From Pyrenula massariospora (lineage: Eukaryota; Ascomycota; Eurotiomycetes; Pyrenulales; Pyrenulaceae), in NCBI GenBank assembly GCA_021030905.1, contig JAGFMI010000014.1:1054001-1118000 (forward strand): a stretch of 64,000 nt of DNA. Direction: 5' to 3'. Both the position numbers and the translations under genes were made by a program. Positions 45,958 to 57,398 of this stretch are shown here, one piece after another; the first letter of the stretch is position 1, and the number at the start of each line of letters is the position of its first letter. The notes beneath the pieces are model-generated. The model made no database searches. It saw only the letters and a program-made list of their open reading frames with translations, and had not been told where the DNA came from.

Positions 45958-47880
45958 TTAAACAAGGTGAATACTTTTCTTCTCCGGTCCAAATATATAC
46001 AGCCGATCATCTGAACTTTCCGGAGTGTATTTATAGAATCCCCTTCTTTCATACAGCCTCAAGCCCCCGGACTCGAAGTCTTTAAGGATCAACCCCTCCA
46101 TCAGCATATTCGACCCACCATGCGACAGCAGAATGATCGAAAACCGATCTCCTTCGGCCGGCTCGTCCTCAGGATTATCCAAAGAGACATCCAATGTACA
46201 AGCCATCCGAGTACCGTTACGTAGTGTGCTTCGAGTAATAAAGCTTCCTTGCTGAACCTCTGCATCCGCACAGTAGGTCCGGAAAACAAGACATGCCGAG
46301 AGGAGTGGCGTGGATGGTTCCTTGTCGTAGACAGGCACATATCGATACGAGTCCATAACCACTACCAGGGGGTCCTGCAGTATATTGCCTTCAGTCGACC
46401 ACCCTCTCAGAGACGGCGATCCGTCCATTGACGCCCAACTCCAGCTCGGAATCTTGACCACTCCATGAGCAGGGTGTACATCTCTCGGCTCTATCATCCT
46501 TCGAATTTGCACGGAGTAATCATCTGTATTGAACGGACCATACCACATCAGCGAGAGCGGAAGTATTTTCCAAAAATGGCCCGCGATATACTCATCATCC
46601 ATCATGGTAGCCATGCGTGCTGCAATCGCAGATAGTGCCACCAATTTATCAGTCTCTGGATGTGTAAGATTACAGTTAGTATATTCCTCCAGAATCTTGT
46701 TCCAGGTCTCGTGAAGTGTCCCGAAGTTGGCGTTTGTGTTCGGGAATTCCGTCACACGGTGCTCGAAGGGATCTGGTATCTTATCGTGTATAGTAATTCC
46801 CGAAGGAAAAGACTCGCTCGCATGTGGAGCCTGAGTACAATCCCAGAATAGCTCCCCAGAGCCAAAACTCAAGACCCGTGGGGCGAGAATTCGTTCTTGA
46901 AGAACCCACGCACGGGAACCAAGAGGCTGTTTATAGAGAGCATCGCAATAATAGTTAGCAGAAATGACAAGGTGATTTGATCTGGGAGGCTGATCCGGGA
47001 AACTGAAACTGCTTAATTGCACCTCGAAGGGAAGAGTGAAATCAATGGCGCGCTCGCCCGATAGACAGCTTTCATTTGGATCGGCAGCTCGGCTAAGGGA
47101 AATGTTAAGAATGCTGTTAGAATATACATCCTGCATCTTGATAGATTCGGACTGCCAGTCTTCTACACTACCAGAACCAGATTGAATAATACAGAGAGAA
47201 TCGATCCAGAGGTATTGTATAGAAAAGTGCTTAGCGAAAAGGATGGCTTCCTGAAAAGCGATCGGTAGACCAGTGTACAATATTCCTTGAAGAAAGTCTT
47301 GCATATTCGCGGCGGTTAGACACAGAAAATCTGGATTTGGTCCCCAGCAGTAACTCAGCGCTATGTAAGGCCCTGACAGGTTCGTATCTGCTGTCGGAAT
47401 AAGATGAAGAGAAGTTTCTTGCAATTGGAGTAGTCGTGTAGGATAGGAGTCGGTCCTTGTACGGTTATGTTTGTGACACTGCTTATGGCCGATTAAGCAG
47501 TCATCCAACCATTTTTTAGCTGTTTGAGCAGCGTCTGAAAATGGGATCGTTGACCTTCGAAGCCTGACTCCGAGGTTTGCCTTGGCCAGTGATCTCGGGA
47601 CTACATAAAAGCGCCTGAGAACAAGAATTTCTGCTCCATCTTGCAGTATCTGCATATAAATTACGATTGTTACATATTGATGGTATTGGCGAATACCGTA
47701 TCTAGACCTTCGTATCAGACAATTCTCAATGGTCCCGGTCTGCTTGAGAGCATATTGTAGTAGCGGTTCACATATGTCACAACGATCTGCAGCAGCTTTC
47801 TCAAGGGACATAATATCGGGATGGTGGTTGCCTTCGACAGCCTCGCTTTGGAATAGAGTAGTGCATTTTTCGCAAAGCAT
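45958..47880 (-). CDS. HET-domain (heterokaryon incompatibility) protein
   Basis: HET domains trigger a cell-death reaction during non-self fusion in filamentous ascomycetes. About 640 residues from the first true ATG at 47880 (an in-frame TTG lies upstream). The N-terminus has CEKC and CDIC pairs, a common feature before HET domains. The HET domain (about residues 172-330) shows the three blocks in order: YIALSYCWG, then LPIAFQEAILFAK and YLWIDSLCIIQ, then DWQSESIKMQDVYSNS. The LGSRAWVLQERILAPRVLSF block follows. No STAND or repeat domain is attached. The identification is secure. Confidence 0.93.
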   Translation of the reverse strand: MLCEKCTTLFQSEAVEGNHHPDIMSLEKAAADRCDICEPLLQYALKQTGTIENCLIRRSRYGIRQYHQYVTIVIYMQILQDGAEILVLRRFYVVPRSLAKANLGVRLRRSTIPFSDAAQTAKKWLDDCLIGHKQCHKHNRTRTDSYPTRLLQLQETSLHLIPTADTNLSGPYIALSYCWGPNPDFLCLTAANMQDFLQGILYTGLPIAFQEAILFAKHFSIQYLWIDSLCIIQSGSGSVEDWQSESIKMQDVYSNSILNISLSRAADPNESCLSGERAIDFTLPFEVQLSSFSFPDQPPRSNHLVISANYYCDALYKQPLGSRAWVLQERILAPRVLSFGSGELFWDCTQAPHASESFPSGITIHDKIPDPFEHRVTEFPNTNANFGTLHETWNKILEEYTNCNLTHPETDKLVALSAIAARMATMMDDEYIAGHFWKILPLSLMWYGPFNTDDYSVQIRRMIEPRDVHPAHGVVKIPSWSWASMDGSPSLRGWSTEGNILQDPLVVVMDSYRYVPVYDKEPSTPLLSACLVFRTYCADAEVQQGSFITRSTLRNGTRMACTLDVSLDNPEDEPAEGDRFSIILLSHGGSNMLMEGLILKDFESGGLRLYERRGFYKYTPESSDDRLYIFGPEKKSIHLV

Positions 47881-49633
47881 CGTTGATTCCGAGACACCAA
47901 TAACTTTACAGGGTCTGACGAATGTATGTACTTTCAAGTAAGCTCTGTGGGAGCTAGTCTCAAGCTATGATAGATAGACAGTTTTGTATCCGTGATGAAA
48001 TTTTGGTCGCTATCTTGACTAGATGAGCCCACCAGTGTGATAGCGGCGTTACGCCAGCCGTGCGTGTGGCTGACTGATTCTCGGCCTGTCATTGGTAATG
48101 ATTATGCCGGCAGCTGCTGCGCTGCGACCCAATCATCTTCAAGGGATAATGTGGCGCTTGAAATGCTGGACGGTTGATGATGAGGGCAATGAACGAAGGG
48201 AGCACGCTATCTAGCACCGAACATGTCAGGACTATGTCAAAAAGCAATGAGCCCTACAGCCTAGGTGCAAGAGAAGAAAAAAAATCATAGAAAATCTGTA
48301 AAGTTTTCTACGAAATCCGAGTATTATTCCATCCATGCTGATGCCTACATTCGCGCCACCACCGCAAAAGTCGCTGGCCGTCTGTGGGCAGATCGCTGAC
48401 GCTGATTTGCCATACGAGTATCAGACCTGTGCTCGTAGACCCTCTAGACACAGCCATTCTCTCAAACTCATCACACTCCCCAACCTACCCTCCCTTCTCC
48501 TTTCACAACTCGTCCTCATCCTCCTCATACAAACCTTCCTTGCACCACCACCGACATTCTCTTACCCTTTTCGCCCTCTCTCCCAAACACACCACACCGC
48601 CACTCGCCAACCACAGCCAGAGACCACATGCCCCTACCTCTCAACTCTGACCTCCATTCTCTTTTCTCCGACATCCCCGCCGCGGCTAGGCAGGCAGGCA
48701 GTGGGCTTTGATGAAGCGATCTGGAGAGCACGCGCTAGGACGAGACGGGTTAATGGTGTCGGCTAGCGCGAAGCTTCTGAACGGTGATGGTTAGGTTGAG
48801 ATTGACGTTGAGAATATACGGTGCTGGTGGCAAAGGGGTGATGGTGATGGGGAAGAAAGGTTGGAGGCTGGGAGAGGAAAGATGGGGGGCTTTGGGGGAT
48901 TCTGTTCAGGGTTCGGCATAAGGTAGGCTAGGGGTAGGTATAATAGGGAAGCGTTTGGGGGATAATTTATCTAGGGGTACGATATTTAGGGTAGGAGTTA
49001 GGGGGATATTTAGTAGACGGTGCTGGAAGGTAAGGGAGTTAGATTTAGATATTCCTATAGCCTTTAATATTCAACACCAGGGGAGAGGACCGTATATTTG
49101 ATGAAGTCGGTTGGAAGCTTGAGCTGTTTAGTTTCGTATTACTGAAATGCCGCGACATAATGCCTTTATTTGATACGTGGGTGATATTTGTTGTCTTGTG
49201 AGTGATAAAATTCTCTCGACAACGAAGCACAGGTAGAGAGAAGAAGTTTTTGGGCTTGATTCCCAAGTAAGTATTGTCTCGAATATTCTGCAATCGATAC
49301 AATTCTAGTTATTCATTGAGTGGTATTTTCCCTCGGTGCAAAGTAAGGCTCGGATAGGCCGCAGCCCGTGATAGGTGACGACGGTGACGAAGGTGCTAAT
49401 TGAAGAGGATGAGAACGGTGAGGATGGTGACGACGGTGAAAAGGTGAATGCGATGAGAATGGTGAGTCTTCGTCGATCCAGCTGCCTAGTATTCCAAAGC
49501 TTTATATATCGATCCATTAGAGCCAATTTTCTTCCGATCCGCTGTCTTGCGGATCTACCAAGTATCAATTCGACAAAGAAATTGGTACTCTGATAGAAGC
49601 CTCCATACTTCAACCTTTAAAAGCCCAACCAAG
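47881..49633. other. Long intergenic stretch
   Basis: HET promoter side and upstream of the next Cys-rich gene. A C-rich frame at 48335-48766 is low-complexity (Leu/Pro/Ser/Thr) and not favoured. From 48850 to 49030 there is a G-rich plus strand with repeated TAGGG(G) words. No gene is supported. Confidence 0.5.
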
Positions 49634-50491
49634 ATGGCCTCAGAGACATTTGCACTATCTGTCGACTTTCCGAGACCAGTCCCAGGTGACCGACCAAATC
49701 AGGGAACAGCGATTCAGCGAGCAGATGTCGAGTCGCATCTTAAAGCTCTCGAGGAAGCCCTTGCTGGGATTGATCTCGAAGATGAAGGAAGGGACCGGCA
49801 AGAAGCTTGGACTTCTGAGGGCCTTGGTCGGTCAAACTTACCTACTCCTCGCGACAGCCATGAGCTTGTAAGATCTGCATCTCTGAACAACGCCCAGTCA
49901 AGAAGCGTTTGTGACGCAGGGTCCGATCTGCACGATCATCAAGCCGACAAGCCACGTCAAAAAGATGCAGCTCCTAATCGCATTCTACGACCAGCTACTC
50001 TCTACCGCCCGATCTCTCCACCACCACTCCGAGCCTAAATAGAATCGTCAGATATACGCGCACAACCCACCCCAGACCCGTCAGATCCTCACCCAATCAG
50101 CTACACCAGCACCACAACAATCCTTTCCGACCGCCGCGCCTTCGCACTCTCCCTCTGCACCCTCAAACCCCACAAAATCGCCATCCTAAAACTCCTCTGC
50201 AGCCGCTGCGGCACCGAAACCAACCTGTCAACCTGCAACCACTACGTCCGAAGTGTGAACGACTGTCGCGGGGCCGGTAAGCCATGGCGTCGGCGCTGGT
50301 GCGAGGGATGTGTGCATACCGATGAGAGCGGCTGGGCATTCGAGGAGAGCGTCGTGAGTGTAGATTACGATCGGGGTCGGTATCTGGAGCGATGTGAGTT
50401 TTGCGATGGGCGGTGCGATCGGTCAAGTCGGGATGTGACGGGTGTGGGGTCCAAGGAGGGGGGGATGGTGAGCGGACATTTATGGCTTTAA
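49634..50491 (+). CDS. Cys-rich family protein, interrupted by an in-frame stop
   Basis: The first part (49634-50038, 134 residues) is polar with HLKALEEALAGIDLEDEGR and ends at TAA 50036-50038. The same frame then stays open to 50491 and encodes the family module: LCSRCGTETNLSTC, CNHYVRSVND, RRRWCEGCVH and ERCEFCDGRC. It is the clear relative of the gene at 43981-45105. Either an intron removes the stop (GTGACG at 49911 with an AG at 50051, 50075 or 50084 keeps phase, but the donor is weak) or the gene is broken. The module itself is intact. Confidence 0.5.
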
Positions 50492-51486
50492 GAGGACCCT
50501 TGACGCCAGAACACATTTCGTGGCGGAGGATAACACTCTAGTGGGCCTCTAAGAGGAGCCAGAGCTGAAGGATTCGCGATGTTATGGACCTCACAGTACG
50601 TAATGTTAAGACCGAGTCGTAATTCTTGGCATTCGACGACAGACGGCCAGTTGGGACCGAATTACCAAGACATAGCATAATTTTCCTAAGATTAATTTCT
50701 TTCCTCTCATCTACTTGGAAAAATTGAATGATTCTTAGACGTCTGCCGTGGAAAGGGTCTCGGTCTTTGCCGTCTTGTGAAAAGACCGACTCTGTCGTGG
50801 TCGTTACAGCGATAAACCATGGGCACAGAGGCTTGGGTACAGCCGAGAAGAAACCTGGCGGCTATCTGGAGGGTAAATCTTAGTATCTAGAGGGGTGTGT
50901 TGGGGACGCTTCATGATAGTAGAAAGGGGGCGGGTAATCAGAGACAACGTCTTTTTCCGACGCGCCTATTCCGGTTAGGCCACCTTGCCGCCTTTATACA
51001 TGCGTAATTCACCTCTCTTTACCCTCTATTTGCCCTGGTCCCCTGTTCAGCCTCTAAGAGCTTGTGTATGAAAATGGGCAGCTCTCGCCGCTTCCCGCCG
51101 ACCGTCGCCGCTTTTATGTCCGCACGCACCTTACCCTGCTCTCACCAGCCATCCGCTGCATGCCTGGCGCCGCGCTGTCGCATACTATGGTATGACGTCC
51201 TTGTCCACTCCCTCTTCGCCAGGATTCAGAATTAGTAGCGGCTAAGATGGACCATTCCTAGGTCCCATGCCGTCTTGATTCCCCTGCCTAAATGCTTGAG
51301 CCAAGCCGTTTTAGGAAAACAAGATTGCTTGGCGTTTAACGACGCCCCAGATGGACGTTCGTGACGTTCGTGAGCAAAGCAAACTCAGCAACTCCAACCA
51401 CGCAAAAACTTGGGTCAACTTGTGCGAAAGTGATTGCTTGCGGGTTTCGTTGCTTCAGATCAGACCCACCCCCAAATCAAGTCAAC
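50492..51486. other. Intergenic
   Basis: About 1 kb with no supported gene. It includes the promoter side of the regulator gene at 51487. Confidence 0.5.
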
Positions 51487-53076
51487 ATGTCTACCAACCA
51501 AGTGGGCTTTATTCCGAATTTGACATTCCTGTCAATAACTGGGCCCACACTTGACAATCTCAGCGCGAAAGCAATGCGGGCTCACACTACCAGAGCTAAT
51601 TTTGCACGACGACGGCGGCGCCTGGTGCGGGAATATGCTGATCGAAAAGAGAGTGCTGCCCGCGTCGAGCCCCTACAGGTCGAGGAAGATGATCAGACCA
51701 CGAATCGTAATCAAGTAGTCGATACTCAGCTTCCCATCTTCAATTATCTAGACTTGGACCGAAAATTGAACGAGAAAGATGCCTTCTTAATCAATCATTG
51801 TGCGTGAGACATGGGCTTGCGTTTGTTTCATCATTGTTCGTAGCTAATTAATGACCCTTGTATAGTGACGCAAGCAATGGGAAAGCTTCATTTACTTACG
51901 GACGTTCCAGAATCAGACGCCACCTTGTCTATGATGAAATCTGACTGGCGCTTTCTTTTCGATCCTACTATACTCGATGTGTCTCTGTACTTTGCCAGGC
52001 ATGTCTATACAGGGCGACTGCAGCATCATGCGACTCAATTCGTTGTGGATGCGTACAAAGGTAGGGCACTACGATCCGTGAGGGAGTACCTCAACGACAA
52101 GTCCAATGGTCTCAGTGATAGCCTCGTCGCGGCCGTTCTCATACTTACAATTCTTGATGTTCGTCTCGCCATGTAAAGCCACACTACTGCGAAGTTACCT
52201 GAAGTCGTGCTGATAGTTTGGTCTCGAATAGCAAAGTTTAGGCAATGTTGAAGCGTGGAAAATCCACATCTCCGGCCTCCTCCAGATCATCGTGATTCGC
52301 TCGCAAAATTCAGACGAGCCACCCACATATTGGATATCACATGCGATCCCACGGTTCGTACACTCCTGCCGGCTGATGGGTTCGGGCAGCTGACTGTTTC
52401 ATCAAGCACAATCATGCAGGGACTTTTTCTTTTTACTCGGCATGATGTAACATTATTGACAATGATCGAGAAGACCGGCGTATTCGACATGATGTTCTCC
52501 GGCCCCACCAAGAAAGCAGCCTACCTCATCCTCGCGAACACAGAACAGGTAGCTACGTTGCATCATACGTTGGTCCAGAACAAGCAGCTATCCACCAGTG
52601 AACAGTTACGACTTCGTCGTATCGTCAAGTCCCTCGATACAGCTGTCCAGTTGAATAGTATCGGACACACAAGCGATCCGTTTCTTACGGCAAAAGCGTT
52701 GTCAATCAAGATCTTCTTGGAAATCGTACTGCACTGCACTACAAACACGAAAGAAGATTTTGGAAACACGGCTGTTCATTTGATGGAGGTCTGGCAGGAA
52801 CCCGAGCAGCCTTTGTGCTCCTCGTTGGCGCTGTGCTCTTCCTTGGAGTCAGTATTCTGGCAAACGATGATGGGCGCCATCGCTGCTCCCGATGCTCGGA
52901 TTAAATCATTTTATACATTAAGGCTCGGGCGAATAATCGTCCCTTTGGCGCTCACATCTTGGCATGATGCCTCGGTCGTTTTGCAAAGATTCTTTTGGAT
53001 ACCGTCCATCTTCGATGCCCCGTGCTACCAAATATTTTCGGAAACCCTGAATTCGCAAGGTCATACTAATATATAG
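51487..53076 (+). CDS. Fungal transcription-factor-like regulator without zinc cluster
   Basis: Model exons: 51487-51799, 51866-52158, 52232-52291, 52390-53076, in phase, 450 residues. The N-terminus has a basic segment (RANFARRRRRLVREYADRKE) preceded by FIPNLTFLSI, the arrangement of fungal regulators that carry an Arg-rich patch instead of a Zn2Cys6 motif. The middle (HLTQAMGKLHLL, LVAAVLILTILD, NVEAWKIHISGLLQII) fits the fungal-specific TF domain. Between NVEAWKIHISGLLQII and SSSTIMQGLFLF the frame changes. The 98-nt intron 52292-52389 solves this, but it discards an open stretch (DSLAKFRRATHILDI) that itself looks like family sequence. A frameshift near 52292 is therefore the rival explanation. 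Confidence 0.6.
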
Positions 53077-53743
53077 TCCGATATTCACAACTAGCCATAT
53101 AACCTATGCGTCCTTCCTTTCTTCAAGACTGATTGCGGTAGACCACTACGTTGAAACCAGTATACTTGATCAGTGCAACATCATTGCAACCATACACTCC
53201 TTGATTGGACCGCAAGTGTGTCGAACAAGCCTCGCGAACGGTGGAGCGAGATTGTTCCACCAAATAACAATGTTCCGGCCAAGATTTGTGGTTTTCTCCT
53301 TTTCAGCCTTTTTCTTCCACAAGCTGATTCTAATTAAAACGATTTCACATACCTCAGAAAGGGAGCAACATGGTGACAAAGTGCAACAGATCAGCTGGAA
53401 ACAGGGAATTAATTAGTCAAGGCTTGGAAGAAGACAGAAAAAATAACCTAGTTGATATTCAGGTCACATTTCTCACGCTTTTTCTCTACCGGTTATTATC
53501 TGAGGTCGGTATAGTACTTCAGACCTTTCACACATGAAAAGGGGGCTCAACTAGGAGTACTTGCAAGTGATAGACTGACCCCTGCTCCACCGCCACAAAC
53601 TTCTTCCAAACTTTTCCACTTGTCTTATCACATCATTCTGCAGGGCGTTGCTTCTCGCCGGACACGCAGCCCCTTGCGTTGACAGCATTTGATCTGCCCA
53701 GCCGACTTGCCAGAGCGGCAGAATGTTCTCCATCGCCAACAAA
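53077..53743. other. Convergent 3' flanks
   Basis: Between the regulator and the SDR gene. No supported gene. Confidence 0.5.
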
Positions 53744-54841
53744 TCAAAGCCATTGTTTGGTTCCAAGGTGAGAAACAAAGGAACCTCCATCTCCATTTGC
53801 GAGGCTCGCTTTCTCGTAGACCGAGATGGTAGCTTTCACCGATTCCTCTGCGGTAATCGGACCCTGAAAATGCGGCGCATATTTTTGGAACTTGGCTAGC
53901 ATTGCACCAATACTCTGCTGTTGCTTCTCCGTCACTGTTCACCCCGCGTCAGATTAGTTTCGTCTCACTTCCCATGGATTGAATTTCCGAAAGGAAAAAA
54001 GCAGGGGAAGTAGTAGCTTACGTTGGGCAGGGTCGAAATGTCCAGTGTCAACGACTCCCGGGCTGATGCTCATGAAAAGCACCCCATCCTTGGCATACTC
54101 GGCGCTGAACTTCGCCACGACGACGTTCGCGGCGGCTTTGCCGACGGAGTACGGTCCGCTCACTTCGACCTCGTATTTTGAAGTTAGGTCCAGGTCGGCC
54201 ATTCCCGTGGAGATGGCGATGACCTTCTTCTGCTGGCCTTTGAGAATAAGTGGCACGAATAGGTTGAACAGATGAACGGTCCCGACGACGTTGGTTTTGC
54301 AGTTTGCCATGAGCTCTTCTTCCAGAGCGGCTGGGTTCTGGCCCCTGGTGGCTGTAAGCATTGGGCAATGCCGCTGTATAGCAGTGATGCAACAGAATGC
54401 TCCAAAGCACGGAAAAGGGACACTCACATCTCTCCAAAGCTAACAAAGGCAGAATCTTTAGGAAGAAGAGCTCCGTTGGCAATAAGATAGTCGAGTTTTC
54501 CGCTGGTGATTTTCGCGGTGGCTTCGCTTGCTTTCTTTGGAGATCAATCAGTATTATCTCCCGAGCAGAGCGTTTGAGACCTGCCTTCAGCGACTCGTAG
54601 TTGTCCAAGTCTCCGTGTATGACATGGACGTTGCTTCTGTTTATCTCCGCTGCCACCTTGGCTTCAGTGGTTTTGACGTCGCGCACCAGGCCGATGACGG
54701 TGTTTGCGGGATTGATTGAGAGTTGGCGTAGAAATTCGAACTGTCCCGATTTGTGAGTCAGAAATGCTTGTGTGATGCAGGGTGCTGGGCGAGTCCTACG
54801 CCGATGCCTCGCGAGGCTCCATTGATGACGTACGAAGACAT
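53744..54841 (-). CDS. Short-chain dehydrogenase/reductase
   Basis: NAD(P)-dependent oxidoreductase of the classical SDR type, probably cytosolic. Five exons are in phase: 54841-54800, 54740-54581, 54530-54428, 54344-54022, 53934-53744, giving 272 residues. The cofactor motif NGASRGIG sits at the very start. HGDLDNYESLKA follows, then LDYLIANGAL (the NxAG-like site, here NGA), NVVGTVHLFNLFVPLI, the Ser of VIAISTGMAD, and the active-site YSVGK, after which SPGVVDTGH matches the family. Several introns are only 50-90 nt. The second donor (GTCTCA) is weak, but phase and motif continuity support it. The substrate is unknown. Confidence 0.88.
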
Positions 54842-56049
54842 CCTGTTCGATGCGATGGCGCAGTTGCAAATAGCTGAGAGAAGAACTTTTGTCTTGATAG
54901 TTAAGATGTGTCAAGTAGAAAGACTGGCAATCTGCGACTGATATATAGGTCATATTTCATCTAACATCGAAGCATTTGTCATACTACTATTGTGATTATA
55001 AATGCTTTCCGGACGACTCTCGTCCGGATTTCTTCGATGGATTCTGTAGAATCATTGGTCCTGATCAGGAAAGCAGCCCTGTCGCAGCCAAGCGATATCA
55101 TTTTCCTAATTGCGTTACTACCCGCGTTAGGTTCCGGATTTCCCGCAAGTTCATCACCCCCGACCCGGTGCAATACCCCCAGCTTGCAACTCTATCACCA
55201 CGTGCGTCCTTGCTAGAAGAGAATCGCAACCGAGGCGTGGGGGCCGAAAATTGTCCTTGCGGAAAGGCAGGAGCCGAGACTTGGGCACTTTACTGCTCGC
55301 CTAGGCGTTCACAGGCGCGAGTCAGTCTCTGCACTGTCAGCTCAGCTTAAAGCGGCATCAGTTCAGGGTGGTCACTGAGACTGACACTAGGGAAAAAAAC
55401 CTCGTCTCCAACTATAGAGGTAAACGCCTGGAGGGTAATTTAAATGTCAAATTCTGGGCGTATAAGATTGCAACACAGAGGCTTTTACATGCCAGAAAGT
55501 AGGCAGGCGAGCAACTGCAGGATACATTATAGTGTCTAATTGTTTGTGTAGAACAACTATACATAGGCTTCGGGAGAGAAGATGGGCGGGTGAAGACCTA
55601 TGGGTTACAGCCTAACTTCGTAGCTTGTACATTGTCAAACTACAGGATTTAGGTAAGCAAGATTCAGTGGGAAAAAATTTGATCAGAATGAGCATTGAAA
55701 AATTGGTTTTTACCCTCATTGTCTACATGCTTTGATCGTTTGTTGTTGTTGTAAGGAGGTTTACTTCACCTGGCCCGAGAGTGCTACGATGACAAAGTCC
55801 CCGCCAATGCCAAGAAACGGGAAAAGGGGCATCACGTGCATCCAGAACCGTCTGGTGCTCAAAGTTCTCGTTGCCATTTCCCCAGATGCAAGTTCCATAA
55901 TGCATTCATTCACTCATAATTCATAGTAGAATTTGCCTGCAGCATCGCAAATTCACTGTCGATCTCATTCACATAGCCAGAAATCCGCCCCTAAAACTCA
56001 GTATTAGCTCAATCGAGCGTCTTACTAAAAGCCCATCTAGCAGATTACA
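54842..56049. other. Intergenic
   Basis: About 1.2 kb without a supported gene. A plus-strand frame at 54976-55350 lacks any family signature. Confidence 0.5.
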
Positions 56050-57126
56050 TCAGTTGGCATGAGTTTCGCCGCACCCCTCCCTCACCTTCGATGGCCTCCC
56101 GGGCTTTGCATTCGCTTTGACCTTTCTGTTCTCTTTTGTCTCGCGCCTCTTCTTCGAATCCTTCCAAGCTGCATGAACACAAAGTTCGTCCCAGTCTCTG
56201 TGAAATTCCCTCAGGACCTCCGGTGCCTGCTGGAACTTCGCATAGCTCACGATTTCCTCCTTTGAGAGACGACGTGCTAGAGCACCGTAAACAAGATGAT
56301 TCTTGACTAGACTCCGAAGTCGTAGATTCTGGTAGACGTCAAAGATCATGCTAAATTCAAAAGATAATCTCTTGTTGTTAAGTATGATGCGAAGGTCTCT
56401 AGCGGCGTGATTGAGCATAGTCTCGCAGGCCATGACAGTAGCAGCTGTAGCGCTTGATACGATTTTTGAGGTAAGTTCGGTCGAAGCTTCTTTAATCGCA
56501 GGAGGTGGGTCGGTACCAGTGTAAGGGCACTTTCCTTCTACATACCACTGGAACTGCTGTAGAATGGTAGGAGTCAGATCACTGCAGCGATAAATGACAT
56601 TTTTGTCGTTTCGGGTTTGAACAAGGCTGTCCTTTTGACGGTTTCGGAATGTCGGAGAACTTTGATCGAAATGTTGCATGTTGATGTAGGTGTTGAGAAG
56701 CTTGTATGATGCAGTGAATTCCATGGTGTCCTTCAGTTCAGTCGCAATGATCGTCAAGGACGCCTCATTGGATTTGAGTGCCTTGCGAATCTGATTGAAG
56801 GTAGTACGCCGCGTAGAAACACTGGGAATCATACCGAGGGGAGGATCAGTAAGACTTTGTTTGTCAGTCAGTGGCGCATAATGGAAGCCCTGAATGGAAA
56901 GCGGTGTATCAAGGCGCATAGGATCGGGAAGACCAGCATTCAAGAAGGGCGTGATTCGCAGTTCCTCATTCGCCATGGTGATCTCAAAGATATCAAAAGG
57001 AAGACTAGGAGGGGTTATGAGGGGAAATGTTGGGTGTTGTATAGGTAGCCGGGCTATTCCTGCTCGATTGAGGGATAGATTGTTGTCACCTGAGTTTCGT
57101 CTGAAAGACTCTCTATCGGCGGTCAT
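56050..57126 (-). CDS. Hypothetical protein with basic C-terminus
   Basis: Single exon, 358 residues. After a Pro-rich N-terminus there is a predicted all-alpha region (for example TTFNQIRKALKSNEASLTII, TASYKLLNTYINMQHF, ARDLRIILNNKRLSFEF). The C-terminus is Lys/Arg-rich with KPGRPSKVREG, an AT-hook-like GRP core. An internal ATG (MANEELRITP) is an alternative start. No domain was recognised. Length and composition argue for a real gene. Nuclear localisation is plausible only from the basic tail. Confidence 0.65.
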   Translation of the reverse strand: MTADRESFRRNSGDNNLSLNRAGIARLPIQHPTFPLITPPSLPFDIFEITMANEELRITPFLNAGLPDPMRLDTPLSIQGFHYAPLTDKQSLTDPPLGMIPSVSTRRTTFNQIRKALKSNEASLTIIATELKDTMEFTASYKLLNTYINMQHFDQSSPTFRNRQKDSLVQTRNDKNVIYRCSDLTPTILQQFQWYVEGKCPYTGTDPPPAIKEASTELTSKIVSSATAATVMACETMLNHAARDLRIILNNKRLSFEFSMIFDVYQNLRLRSLVKNHLVYGALARRLSKEEIVSYAKFQQAPEVLREFHRDWDELCVHAAWKDSKKRRETKENRKVKANAKPGRPSKVREGCGETHAN

Positions 57127-57398
57127 CGGCGGCCGTCATGATAACAGTTCCAAACCTCGACCGGTTGCAGGCAATAGACAAGCCGGCCCGGGGGAAGGTG
57201 GCTCGGTCCGGTGGTGGGAGTTGAGGGCAGGAGCAACCAATGGTCACGAAGTGAGAGAGAACTGAGTATTGAGAGTGTATCCAGTGTCGATGTCCTCCTC
57301 TTACTGTTTTGATCAGTGGATTCCGATCTGATTGTCACCGCTTAAGCGAGCAAAGCCACAAGGACCTAGGCAGGTATAACGGTGTGGAAGCATGTCTA

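Noticed and set aside
48335-48766. Plus-strand frame of 143 codons
   Set aside because: Leu/Pro/Ser/Thr-rich product of a C-rich tract; no family signature.
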